Below, piece after piece: positions 12,201 to 23,179 of a DNA stretch of 64,000 nt. Each line of letters begins with the position of its first letter. Within the stretch, counting starts at the first letter, position 1. The DNA comes from Apis mellifera (Eukaryota > Arthropoda > Insecta > Hymenoptera > Apidae). The translations under genes were made by a program, and so were the position numbers. The notes below the pieces were generated by a model. That model was not told where the DNA came from. It did not search any database and saw only the letters and a program-made list of their open reading frames with translations. The stretch spans positions 15,744,037-15,808,036 of the forward strand of contig NC_037639.1 in the NCBI RefSeq assembly GCF_003254395.2, in the 5' to 3' direction.

Positions 12201-15200
12201 AATCAATTTTTGTAGAGTCACCGGTCTCATAGAGAATCACGACTACGAATTCCGCGTCGCGGCCGAGAACGCGGCAGGACGCGGACCGTGGAGTTCCAAT
12301 TCGGACGTTATCAGGGCCAGTGCGCCACCGTGTGAGTGTCTTTCGTTTTTCGATTCGAACCGAAATGCTCTATCGATATATGACGCTTAAATGCATTTAT
12401 CATTCGCACAAATTTTTTTTCCAGTCCCGCCAAGGATCACGTCTGATCTCAGTATTCGCGACATGACGGTGATCGCCGGTGAACCGTTCACGATAACCGT
12501 ACCATTCACGGCGAATCCGAAACCAAGGCCAAGCTGGTCCATCAACGGCGAAGAAGTGCTCACCAGCGATAGAATCAAATTCGACACAACTGACATCGCG
12601 TCCCAGTTCATCAACAAAAAGGCAAAGAGATCCGACACGGGAACGTACACCATCTATCTCACGAACACTGTCGGTACCGATTCTGCTTCGTGCAGAGTTC
12701 TCGTGGTCGGTGAGTATTCGCGCGAAATTCATCGAAATTGATATCAAGAATTTGTATCAATTTTGTATTTTTTTTATATAGACAAACCATCTCCTCCGCA
12801 AGGACCGCTCGATATTTCCGATATTACCCCCGAAACGTGCACGTTATCTTGGAAAGCTCCGTTCGACGATGGTGGTTCGCCCGTTACGAATTACATAGTG
12901 GAAAAATTAGATCCAGCTGGCGTGAGTACCTGCCATTTCTCTTTTTCCTCTCAAGAACGTTTATTAACGTATATCAACGATTTCAGTACTGGGTGAAATT
13001 GAGTAGTTTCGTAAGGAACACCCACTACGACGTGATCGGCCTCGAGCCGAATCGCCAGTACAACTTCCGCGTTCGCGCTGAGAACCAATACGGCATATCG
13101 GAACCGTTGCAAGCAGACGAGCCGATCACCGCCAAATTCCCGTTCACGGTCCCCGATCCGCCTGGACAACCACGCGTCATCGATTGGGACACGTCGAACG
13201 CGACCCTGGTCTGGACTCGCCCGATATCCGACGGTGGATCCCGTGTCCAGGTAAAGGACAAATATCCCTTCAAGGTTCTCTGAAGGAAGATAAATAATAT
13301 ATGTTAATATATAATAATATATATTAATAATAATAAATATAATAATATATTAATAATAAATATAATAATATGTTAATAATAATAAATATAATAATATGTT
13401 AACAATAATAAATATAATAATATGTTAACAATAATAGATATAACAATATGTTAACAATAATAGATATAATAATATGTTAACAATAATGAATATAATAATA
13501 TGTTAACAATAATGAATATAATAATATGTTAATAATAATGAATATAATAATATGTTAATAATAATGAATAATAATATGTTAATAATAATGAATATAATAT
13601 GTTAATAATAATAATATAATAATATAATAATAATATAATAATATATTAATAATAATGAATATAATAATATGTTAACAATAATGAATATAATAATATGTTA
13701 ACAATAATGAATATAATAATATGAATATAATAATATATATATAATAATATATATAATAATATAATGAATATAATAATATGTTAACAATAATGAATATAAT
13801 AATATGTTAATAATAATGAATATAATAATATGTTAACAATAATGAATATAATAATGTGTTAACAATAATGAATATAATAATGTGTTAACAATAATGAATA
13901 TAATAATGTGTTAACAATAATAGATATAATAATATGTTAACAATAATAGATATAATAATATGTTAACAATAATAAATATGTTAATAATAATAAATATAAT
14001 ATGTTAACAATAATAAATAAATTAATTAATAAATATAATAATATGTTAACAATAATAAATATAATAATATGTTAACAAAAATTAATATAATAATATGTTA
14101 ACAATAATGAATATAATAATATGTTAATAATAAATTATATAATAATAGATGAAGATAAACAATCCTTTCTTTTCAGGGTTACAAGATCGAGTTCCGGGAC
14201 CCGGCCGACGACGCTCAGTGGCGAGTGGCGAACGATTACCTGGTCAAGGACACAACGTACATTTGCTACAATCTGTTGAGCGGGCACGAGTACGAGTTCA
14301 GGATACGGGCGAAGAACGCGGCCGGTTTCAGCAAGCCGAGCCCGTCCTCGCCGCCGTTCAAGCTGAAGAGCAAGTTCAACGTGCCCTCGCCACCCGGTAC
14401 CCCCCAAGTCGTCAAGGTTGGCAAGAACTACGTCGACCTGAAGTGGGAGGCGCCCATCTCCGATGGGGGTAGCCGGATCACGGGCTACGTGATCGAGAAG
14501 CGCGAGGTCGGAAGCGCGATCTGGGCCAAGTGCAACGAGTACAACGTGACCGACACCGAGTACACCGTCCTCCACCTGATCGAGCGCGGGGACTACGAGT
14601 TCCGCATCTTCGCGGTGAACGCCGCCGGCAGGTCGGAGCCGAGCTCCTGCACCACGCCGGTCAAGATCTGCGAGGTGGAGGGCGGCGAGAAGCCCGAGTT
14701 CGTCAGAACTCTGCCGATCAGCACCAACGTGCCGCTAGGCAAGACTTGCGTGCTCGAGTGCGAGGCAACCGGGAAACCGTTGCCCACTGCAAGGTTCGAA
14801 ATCGTTTTTCAACGATTCTTAATTTCATTACATTGGGTTGGCAACTAAGTAATTGCGGATTTTTTTTTAGAAAATCAAAGACAATTTTTTCGTGGAGCTA
14901 AATAACTTTATTCCGTAATGCATTGCCCATTTTGATCAATGACCTTTTGCCATCTTTCAGGCAGCATCATAATCCCACGTTCGTAAAACTTGTGGTTTTT
15001 ATTAGCAAAAAACTGAATCAGGTACGACTTGATATCATCATCGTTATTGAAATTTTTTTTTATTCGAGGAGTTTTGTAAAGATCGAAACAAAAAGTAATC
15101 GGATGGTGCAAGATTAGGACTATATGGTGGATGTGGCAAAACATCCCAACCAAGCTCCAATAATTTTTGCCGAGTGACCAAAGATGCGTGTGGCCTTGCA

Positions 15201-18200
15201 TCGTCATGATGGAATACGACACCTTTTCGATTTGTCAATTCGGGCCGCTTTTCTTCAACCGCATCGTTTAATTTCGTTAGTTGTTCAATGTAGACAACAG
15301 AATTGATCGTTCGATTGGGTAGTAAGAGTTCAAAATAGACAATTTCTTTGTAATCCCACCAAACTGATAACAAAACCTTCTTTCGACGAATACCAGCTTT
15401 TGATGTTGTTCGAGCTGGTTCACGTGGCCTGCTCCACGATCTTTTCCGCTTGATATTGTCGTAAACAACCCATTTTTCATCACCAGTTATCAGTCGTTTT
15501 AAAAATGGGTCATTTTCATTACGTTTCTTTAGCAAATCGCAGCTGTTAACGCGTTGCGTTAAATGCTTTTCTTTCAGTTCGCGAGGAACCCATGTATCGA
15601 GTTTTTGAACATAGCCAAGTTGTTTTAAGTGGTTTTTGCTGCATGTACGCGATACATGAAGCTTCTCTGCAATCTCACGAGTTGTACTGTGACGATCCGA
15701 ATCGATTATTGCTTTGATTAGATCGACCAGAGCGTTTTTCGTCTTTGAGTGAAAAATCATCAGAACGAAATTTGTCAAACCAATTTTGACACTGACGTTC
15801 TTTTAAGGCTTCGTCGCCATTTTTCCCTTCGCGAAAATAAAAAAGCAAAATATGACGATAATGTTCCTTTCGATTTTCCATTTTTCAACGAACGCCAAAC
15901 AAAAACTACGCAATCTATCAAAAAACTTTTTTTACCGATTGACAGCTGAATTGCCAACTATGAAACAACAAAACGCGTTTTACATTTGTTTTACTACGCC
16001 AGCAAACTCACTAAAAAATTCAACCGAAGCCATCTATGAGCGAAATCCGCAATTACTTAGTTGCCAACCCAATAAAATAACTAGATCGTATTCTTAAATC
16101 ACTAGATCCGTAACCCGTTATTATATTTTCAGGTGGTTGAAGAACGGAAGAGAGATCACGATAGGCGGCCGATTCCGCGCAGAAGCGTTCGATGGAATTT
16201 ACAGGCTCGTGATAAGCGACGTTTCCGACTCGGATACGGGAGATTACAGCTGTCAAATATCGAATCCGCTCGGCCTGGCCACGACCACGTGTCGACTGAA
16301 GATCGGCTCGCCGCCACGCATCGAGCGCATGCCCGACATCCTTTACCTTGCAGAAAACGACAACACCAAGATCAAGATTTACTACAGCGGGGATCAACCG
16401 ATGGACGTCACGTTGAAGAAAGATGGCCGAAAGGTGGTGGAGACCAGCCACATCAAGTACACGGTGTTCGACGAGTACCTGATCATCTTCATCAAGGATA
16501 TCGAGAAGGACGACGCGGGCGTGTACGACGTTTCCATAACGAACGACAGCGGGAGCGTGAGCGGCTCGTTCAACGTGTGCATCACCGGTCTACCCGGTCC
16601 GCCGAGCGAGCCGCTCGAGGTGACCGACGTGAACAAGCACACGTGCACCGTCTCGTGGCGCCCTCCCAAGTTCGACGGCGGCGTCCGCGTCACCCACTAC
16701 GTGGTGGAACGTCGCGACGTCAGCCACGCCCACTGGATCATCGCCTCCTCGTTCTGCAAGGATTGCAGCTTCGTGGTCCAGGGCCTGACCGAGGGCCAGG
16801 AGTATCTGTTCCGCGTGATGGCGGTGAACGACAACGGAATGGGCCCCCCCCTCGAGGGGACCAACCCCGTCAAAGCGAAAGCGCCCTTCGACCCGCCCGG
16901 CCCGCCTGGCACGCCGAAAGTGACCGAGGTGGGCGGAGATTTCGTGAACCTGTCGTGGGAGAAGCCGGAGACGGACGGCGGGTCGAAGATCCAAGGGTAC
17001 TGGATCGATAAACGCGAAGTGGGCAGCCAGGCGTGGGTACGCGTGAACGTGATCATCTGCCTGCCCACCCAGATCAACGTCACGAACCTGATCGAGGGAA
17101 GGCAGTACGAGTTCCGCGTGTTCGCCCAGAACGCTGCAGGCCTCGGCCCCGAGTCGAAGGCCTCGACCTCGGTGAAGATAGCCGACCCGCAGGCGGCCAA
17201 GCCGCCCGAGGTGATCCAACCGTTGCACAAGGTGAGCTGCGTGCAGAACCACAACGCCCACTTCCAGTGCAAGATCGTCGGCGTCCCGAGGCCGACCATC
17301 ACTTGGTTCAAGGGCGCCCGTGAGATCGTGACCGGGTCCCGTTACAACATATACTCGGAGGGCGATGTGCACAACCTGATCATCCACGACGTGTTCGGCG
17401 AGGACGCGGACGAGTACTTCTGCCGGGCTGTGAACAAGTGCGGCGTCAAGTCGACCAAGGGTGAACTTCTGATCAAGACCCCGCCCAAGTTGAACGTGCC
17501 TCCGAGGTTCAGGGACACGGCCTTCTTCGACAAGGGGGTGAACGTGGTGATCAAGATCCCGTTCACCGGCTACCCGAAACCGAAGATAACTTGGGTCAGG
17601 GAGGGAGAGCTGATCGAGTCAGGGGGACATTACACGGTTGAGGTGAAGGAGAGGCACGCGGTGCTCACGATAATAGACGGAAATCGTATAGATTCCGGCC
17701 CATATCGAATCACGGCCGAGAACGACCTGGGCCAAGACAGCGCCATCATCAAGATACAGATAAGCGACAGGCCGGACCCTCCAAGGTTCCCTCAAGTGGA
17801 CAACGTCGGCCACGACTCGTTGGCTCTGACCTGGAAACCGCCCGTCTGGGACGGAGGCAGCAACATCACCAATTACCTGGTCGAGAAGAGGGAACACCCG
17901 ATGACCAGTTGGATCAGGGTCGGTAACACGAGATTCTGTTCGATGGCTGTCACAGGGTTGAGCCCGGGCCACCAATACGACTTCCGGGTGTGCGCGGAGA
18001 ATATTTACGGGAGATCGGATCCCAGCGAGGTGACGCCGTTGATCACCACCAAGGGCACGGTCAAGAGGGAGTTCAAACAGAAGGAGTACAAGGTGGACGA
18101 GACGGGGAAGAAGATCCGGGGACGAAGCGACGAGAAGCCGCGGGATTACGATCAATTCGTATTCGACGTTTACAGCAAATACGTGCCCCAGCCTGTCGAG

Positions 18201-21200
18201 ATCAAGCACATCTCCGTATACGACAGATACGACATCCTCGAGGAGATAGGAACTGGCGCGTTCGGGGTGGTCCACCGTTGTCGTGAGAGATCGACCGGGA
18301 ATATATTCGCGGCTAAATTTATTCCAGTCTCCCATGCGATGGAGAAGGAGCTAATTAGGAAGGAAATTGACATAATGAATCAACTCCATCATCCGAAATT
18401 GATCAATCTTCACGACGCGTTCGAGGACGATGACGAGATGGTTCTGATCTTCGAGTTGTAAGTGTCATGTCGTTGCATGTTTCTTTTCATTTTCTCTCGC
18501 TCATCTAATTTCTTCCATTCGCAGCTTATCCGGTGGTGAACTGTTCGAGAGAATCACGGCAGAAGGTTACACCATGTCCGAGGCAGAAGTTATCAACTAC
18601 ATGAGACAGATTTGCGAAGGCGTGAAACACATGCACGAGAAGAACATTATACATTTAGGTGAGAGAAAAATATTCTCTTTACCCTGGATTTATGTGTGCA
18701 ATAAGAAAGTGGTTCTGATATTAAATTCGCTCTTCTTCCCCTTTCAGACATCAAACCTGAGAATATCATGTGCCAGACGCGTAACAGCACCAACGTGAAA
18801 TTGATCGATTTTGGTTTGGCCACGAAACTCGATCCCAACGAGGTGGTGAAAATCAGCACCGGCACGGCAGAATTTGCCGCGCCAGAAATCGTGGAACGCG
18901 AGCCGGTCGGTTTCTACACGGATATGTGGGCTTGCGGCGTTTTGGCCTATGTTTTGTAAGCGAATGATACTCGATACTTGATCATTTTCGTCCGCGTGTC
19001 CCTTTCGCTTTTTTCGATTAAAAAAAAAAAATGAATTTTACAGGTTGAGCGGACTTTCACCGTTTGCCGGAGACAATGACATCGAGACGTTGAAGAATGT
19101 GAAAGCTTGCGATTGGGACTTTGACGAAGAGGCGTTCCGCGATGTATCCGAAGAAGGCAAAGACTTCATTAGACGATTACTTATCAAGAACAAAGAGTAT
19201 GTCGCTTTGTTAAAAATGTATATATTATACTCTATAAAATTTTGCGCATTTTAAAAATATATTTTCCCGTTTAGAAAGCGCATGACTGCCCACGAATGTC
19301 TTCTTCATCCATGGTTAACGGGCGATCACAGTAATCGCACGACACCGATCGCGAGCAGTCGATATCTGAACTTCAGAGACAGGCTACGAGCCAAGTATGA
19401 GAATTGGGATAAATATGTTCTTCCCATTGGTCGATTAGCCGAATATTCTTCGCTCAGGAAATTGTTGATTGACAAATACAAGATCTACGATTCCTGCTTC
19501 GGTAAGGAATAGTCGTTCCAGGAAAAAGAATAATTTTTCTTCATAATTTTCTTCTCACGTAAAATCACTTTTTTGTAGATCGGCGACAAGCGGCACCCAG
19601 ATTCGTTATCAAACCTACAAGTGCGTTCGCGTACGAAGGACAAAGCGTCAAATTCACGTGTCGCGTGATCGCGATCGCCTCTCCGACACTTACGTGGTTC
19701 CACAACAATCAGGAGCTCCGCCAATCCGTGAAATTCATGAAACGATATCACGGCGACGATTATACGTTCATTATCAACAGGGTGAAACTGGAGGACAGAG
19801 GGGAATACGTGATCAGAGCGGAGAATCATTATGGCTACAGAGAGGAAGTCGTTTTCCTCAATGTGCAACGTAAGCGTTTTAAAAAGCTTTGTGTTCTCGT
19901 TGTAGAGAGTAAGTAGATCAGGGATTATTCCTCTCGATTATTTTTACAGCTTTGCCTAAAGAGATTCCAAAGTACAGACCAGAACTACATCCAGTTCGAA
20001 GAAGAGAGCCACTTGGTTACAACGTTTGGTTAGAAACTATTGAATCGGCACCGAGCTTTACCTTCCTTCTTCGACCACGTGTCATCCAAGTCAGGCAAAC
20101 GTGCAAACTTCTCTGCTGCCTCAGTGGCAATCCATCACCAACGGTCAAATGGTACAAAGATAGAGAAGAACTGTCGAAATATCATTATCCGATGACGCAC
20201 GCGGACGGTGTGGTCACGATGGAAATAATCGACTGTAAACCGGAAGATAGCGGTAAATATCGTTGCGTCGCGACCAACGTTCATGGAAAGGACGAAACCA
20301 GCTGCGTAGTCATTGTCGAAGGTAATTTAAAAGAGATTCACTTAACCATTGTATAAATATAATGTATATTGTTAGTTTACTTTCCTTTTTCTTTTTCCTT
20401 TCATTCGTATATTCGTCACAAGATATTCACTTGTAAAAAATTTTTTCAGGCACTGGAGAAACTGAGGAACAAGTTAAATTAGCGCACGATCTCCTACATT
20501 CCGGGGGTAAAGAGTCCTTATTATTTTTAATTTTCCTATCGATTCAAATTTAAAATTAATTTTGTTAATTTATCTGATGATAATCCATTTGTTAATTACC
20601 AATGGAAAAAGAAATTTGTATCTTTTTATTAGATCGAAAATTCATCGAGCAACCGCTGAAACCGGCACCACCGCCGATCGTGACAGTGCATAAAGCTGGT
20701 GGATATAGTGGATACAGTTCTACAACCACTCAGGGTTACAACTACAGTAGTTCTTCCGCCAAGAACACTTCCTCGAGTTCATTTTCGTATAAAGTAAGTC
20801 TAAAGAAAAAAAGTATTATTGCATCCGTTAAAAAAAAGGCAAGAAAGATGAATATTTGATGCGTATAATTTTTTTAGGCTACAGACTCTAGTACAGAAAA
20901 ACGAAGTGTCAAGAAATATGGACTTGATAGCACCGGCAGTCCATCTCGTTCTAGAAGTACGACGAAAGAATTGATCTGTAAGTAAAATATTTTGTATTCT
21001 TCGAAATAATTGTATCGTCGAATAAACAATCTGATTTTTCTTAAGATCCTCCGGACGAATCTATGAGAGCACCAAAATTCACAAAGAAATTGAGCGATCT
21101 CACTATTAATGACGGCGAACAGTTAGAACTTAGCGTAAATGTTGACGGTGATCCAGAACCACAAGTAACTTGGTCCAAGAATGGCAAGGCAAGTATATGA

Positions 21201-22329
21201 TATTGAAATGGAATTTTTGTAATTTAAAATTAATAAGCATTTTCCGTTAGACGCTGAGTTCGTCAGGAATCATGAGCTTAAAATATAAAGGCGGTGTCGC
21301 GACTCTCGTTATCAACGAAGTATTCCCTGAAGATGAGGGCGAATATTCTTGTCAAGCAAGCAACAGCATTGGTACCGTAACTACCTCGTGCAAATTAACG
21401 GTAAAACGTAAGTAAAAAATCATTTTGCTAATACAAGATAAGAATTTTTGTATAAATATGCGTGCATTTTAGCTATGACGAGTGGATCTTCGAAGAAAAA
21501 GACCGATGATAAACCTCCCAAGATCGTAGACCATGTGAGCAGTATGTTCGTAAAGGATGGTGAACCTGTAACCTTGAGTTGTAGAATAATCGGTGCGAAA
21601 AAATTCGACGTGGTCTGGTTACATAACAATAAGGAAATCAAACCTAGCAAAGACTTCCAGTACAGCAGCGAAGCTAATATTTATAAATTGAACATTGCCG
21701 AAATCTTCCCCGAAGACTCTGGTACTTATACCTGCGAGGCATTCAATGATGCAGGAGAAAGCTTCTCATCGTGCACATTAAATGTTCTTGGTAAATTAAC
21801 GATTATTTTTCGAATGATTTATTTTACTTGTACATATATTAAGTAATCAAGCAAATGTCTTCTTATTTTGCAATTTTATCTATAGTTCCAAACGAGGAAC
21901 CGAAAAGTCCAGTCTTCGCGACATTCCCACAATCTGCAACGGTAAGCGAAGGCGAATCAGTTACATTCGTATGCAAGACTGAAACCGCGCCTTTGAAAGG
22001 TAAGCAAAAATATTTCTTTCCATTGTAAAAATTTAATATACGTTTTAGAACGTTGGTAATTTTTTTTTCCTTTTTTTCCCCTTTTTTTTTTTTATACAAA
22101 TAAATATTATTGTATTTGTAATGTTACAGTAACGTGGTTGAAAGATGGGAAAGCGCTCCCAGAATCTAGCAGCAGATATTTGTTCAGTTCAGATGGTGAC
22201 AAATCGTTTGAGTTGCGTATTAAGTCATGTACAGCTAGTGATGTGGGTCAGTATGTTGCTCGTGCGATTGGTAAAAAGGGTGAGACCAATGCTGCTTTCG
22301 CCCTGAATGTTACCAGTGCTAATGAATAA
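1072..22329 (+). CDS. bt: Projectin / twitchin (titin-like muscle kinase), C-terminal half
   Basis: Giant sarcomeric protein of the titin/twitchin family. In insects it links myosin filaments and Z-discs, contributes to passive stiffness of flight muscle and carries a Ser/Thr kinase. I traced 42 coding exons whose phases all agree, summing to 15,150 bases (about 5,049 residues plus stop TAA at 22,327-22,329). The 5' end is missing: the first exon seen opens inside an Fn3 linker (VVSKPSKPKG) and may start at 1072 or a few bases later. In order I count about 27 Fn3 and 14 Ig domains, the kinase (18,228-19,318) and five more Ig domains. Fn3 hallmarks are W(T/K)PPxxDGGxPI and YxFRVxAVN; Ig hallmarks are the APKIDR start and DSGxYT. 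The exons are GC-richer than their AT-rich introns. Identity is certain at family level; the symbol follows Drosophila bent. Confidence 0.97.
6206..6658 (+). other. Longer projectin intron (453 bases)
   Basis: AT-rich intron between the Fn3 exon ending PKN (GTAATT donor) and the exon starting LPPKIDRKYM (GTTTTCAG acceptor). It is several times longer than its neighbours. I see no repeat, mobile element or coding domain in it; the open frame that enters the downstream exon from 6550 is chance read-through. Confidence 0.7.
6659..13250 (+). other. bt: Projectin exon block 2: Ig/Fn3 array with split domains
   Basis: Coding exons: 6659-7540, 7618-7873, 7952-8277, 8356-8658, 8725-9109, 9179-9384, 9463-9923, 10019-10553, 10646-10840, 10917-11400, 11479-11731, 11817-12151, 12216-12331, 12425-12709, 12782-12921 and 12987-13250. 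Unlike block 1, introns here often cut inside domains and use all three phases (for example phase 2 after 9109, inside SEITGYII of an Fn3). Ig domains start near 6659, 7618, 8725, 9770, 11230 and 12425. The intron 11401-11478 is exactly 78 bases with no in-frame stop, so retention would add 26 residues without breaking the frame. Confidence 0.88.
13290..14150. repeat. 26-bp AT-rich minisatellite in a projectin intron
   Basis: Tandem repeat, unit GTTAACAATAATGAATATAA plus TAATAT (26 bases, measured between GTTAAC starts at 13,450, 13,476 and 13,502). It fills most of the 926-base intron 13,251-14,176. Units vary (TAGATAT, AAATAT and GTTAATAATAATG forms, shortened units at about 13,570-13,640 and an interruption of pure ATA repeats at about 13,720-13,770). 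Without the array the intron would be about 65 bases, the usual size for this gene, which suggests recent expansion in a small intron. There are no unique spacers, so it is not CRISPR-like. Confidence 0.9.
14833..16072 (-). mobile_element. mariner-family DNA transposon (AmMar1-like), degenerate
   Basis: Full-length Tc1/mariner element of about 1,240 bases with inverted terminal repeats TTGGGTTGGCAACTAAGTAA continuing ATTGCGGATTT at both ends (left from 14,833; right ends 16,072). The right flank has the expected TA; the left flank reads CA, so the TA duplication appears mutated on one side. The transposase lies on the minus strand and is broken by two frameshifts (next feature). The terminal repeats are nearly perfect, so the insertion is fairly young or was mobilised in trans before decay. 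Similarity to the AmMar1 family of honey bees is from memory. Confidence 0.95.
14908..15881 (-). pseudogene. mariner transposase, two frameshifts
   Basis: Minus-strand transposase readable in three pieces. 15,881 to about 15,730 starts MENRKEHYRHILLFYF and holds the N-terminal helix-turn-helix (QNWFDKFR); from about 15,728 to about 15,060 is the rest of the DNA-binding region and the catalytic core; about 15,060 to 14,908 is the C-terminus (NNDDDIKSYLIQFF to the stop). The D,D34D triad is intact: ITGDEKW, VFHHDDARPH and, after exactly 34 residues, APSDYF. WVPREL and YSPNLAPSDYF are mariner signatures; the usual YSPD has become YSPN, outside the triad. The two frame changes, near 15,728 and 15,060, make a functional enzyme impossible without repair, so this copy is non-autonomous. 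Confidence 0.93.
18226..19320 (+). other. bt: Projectin titin-type Ser/Thr kinase domain
   Basis: Kinase domain on parts of five exons: 16133-18457, 18525-18658, 18748-18955, 19044-19196 and 19275-19501. Catalytic landmarks are all present: glycine loop GTGAFG (18,249-18,266), ATP-binding Lys in FAAKF (about 18,309-18,320), catalytic HLDIKPEN (split by the intron after 18,658), metal-binding DFG (18,807-18,815), FAAPE and a C-terminal HPWL (about 19,318). HLDIKPEN in place of HRDLKPEN is typical of the titin/MLCK group. The following stretch (about 19,319-19,585, NFRDRLRAKYENWDKYVLP) corresponds to the autoinhibitory tail that blocks the active site in twitchin. The sequence is consistent with an active, regulated kinase. 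Confidence 0.95.
19579..22329 (+). other. bt: Projectin C-terminal Ig domains and Ser-rich linker
   Basis: Coding exons: 19579-19869, 19950-20321, 20450-20506, 20633-20793, 20878-20977, 21046-21188, 21251-21407, 21473-21790, 21886-21999 and 22130-22329. Five Ig domains: PRFVIKPTSAF, PSFTFLLRPRV, PKFTKKLSDL, PPKIVDHVSSM and PVFATFPQSAT. Between the second and third lie three small exons (57, 161 and 100 bases) encoding a low-complexity linker rich in Ser, Thr, Tyr and Gly (GYSGYSSTTTQGYNYSSSS; STGSPSRSRSTTKEL), likely flexible and phosphorylatable. The protein ends LNVTSANE. The exon 21046-21188 ends at a GC splice donor. Confidence 0.9.
21189..21250 (+). other. bt: GC-AG intron in projectin
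   Basis: The Ig exon ends GGCAAG and is followed by GCAAGTATAT, not GT. The acceptor is CCGTTAG before ACGCTGAGTTCG. Joining at these points keeps the frame (SKNGK then TLSSSGIM) and completes a normal Ig C-to-E strand region. AAG|GCAAGT is the classical consensus of the rare GC-AG class. No usable GT nearby preserves the frame. Confidence 0.85.
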
Positions 22330-23058
22330 TGAAATCGCTGATTTCATACATGACAAGTCACGATGCAATAAGGTTTGACGAAAATTTCTATTTCTCCTTT
22401 TTACGTTACGTCCATATCATTTCTTCTATATAAAGTAGCATAATATCGATCGCTAATTTCAATATTTATTTCTTTTAATACATCTTTTTTCAGTTTCTAA
22501 AATATTATCAGGAGGGCAATAAGAAAAAAAAATGTAAAAATGAATTGTATAAATGTGCAACTTGAAAATAATTGCGGTTATAAGCAACATAATGCTCGTG
22601 TATAAAAAAAAAAAAATTGGAAAATTACTGTATTCATGCTATTCTATATGTAAATTATCATGGAACGCTATATTTACTTTTTGTGTGCTTATCATATCGC
22701 AAAACAAAAAAAAAAAAAACAAATAATGTTATATGATGAAAAACGAATCCAAAGCGTTAAAAAATACGGATAGCACGCTATACGCTAGTACGAGCTTTGC
22801 TGTATACACGAATTAGTATATTTTAAATACACAATCGTACACAAACGGCAGTATAACATACAAAATTTTCGTTATAATCAAATAGCAGGATAACCAGCAT
22901 CCTCGTATATTGTCGAAACACCAACAACACTTTATCTTGTTAGATGATTAGACGATAAAATTTAACACTGCCGAGATGTACGTTTTTATTCCATATAATC
23001 GTACGCACTGTCGTGTTATACATGTTTGAAGACTGCTTCCGTTACAAAATTTCAGATA

Positions 23059-23064
23059 AATAAA
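23059..23064 (+). promoter_or_regulatory. Candidate poly(A) signal of projectin
   Basis: AATAAA about 730 bases after the projectin stop, in AT-rich 3' UTR (22,330 to about 23,090) with several A-runs and no open frame. It is the last AATAAA before the convergent gene. Confidence 0.45.
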
Positions 23065-23116
23065 AAATTATTCAAATATAAAATTTGATTTGATTTTTTT
23101 TATTTTCCTTTTATCA

Positions 23117-23122
23117 TTTATT
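23117..23122 (-). promoter_or_regulatory. Candidate poly(A) signal of the BTB-kelch gene
   Basis: AATAAA on the minus strand about 58 bases beyond the BTB-kelch stop codon. A second AATAAA (23,181-23,176) overlaps the stop itself (TTTAATAAAA). The signals of the two convergent genes lie only about 55 bases apart. Confidence 0.45.
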
Positions 23123-23179
23123 TATATACTATAATTTCATAAAATATTTAACATCATATTCAAATACAAAAAATTTTTA

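Larger units (their letters stand above)
14794..16132 (+). other. Projectin intron enlarged by a mariner insertion
   Basis: Donor AAG|GTTCGA, acceptor TATTTTCAG|GTGG, phase 2, splitting an Ig domain between TGKPLPTA and WLKNG. The intron is 1,339 bases. Removing the 1,240-base element and its 2-base target duplication leaves about 97 bases, the ordinary size for this gene. The element lies antisense to projectin. Confidence 0.9.
14177..18225 (+). other. bt: Projectin exon block 3: pre-kinase Fn3/Ig domains
   Basis: Coding exons 14177-14793 and 16133-18457 (the latter, at 2,325 bases, is the largest exon of the gene here and runs into the kinase). Order: end of an Fn3, an Fn3 (NVPSPPGTPQ), an Ig interrupted by the mariner-bearing intron (KPEFVRTLPIS to TARWLKNGREI), an Ig (PPRIERMPD), two Fn3, two Ig (KPPEVIQPLH; VPPRFRDTAFF), one Fn3 (RPDPPRFPQV), then a charged linker (VKREFKQKEYKVDET to PRDYDQF) leading to the kinase. 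The Ig-Ig-Fn3-kinase order is that of twitchin and titin. This block is notably GC-rich. Confidence 0.9.

Noticed and set aside
13290..14150. CRISPR-like array
   Set aside because: Units are directly adjacent with no unique spacers, in a eukaryotic intron; it is a minisatellite.
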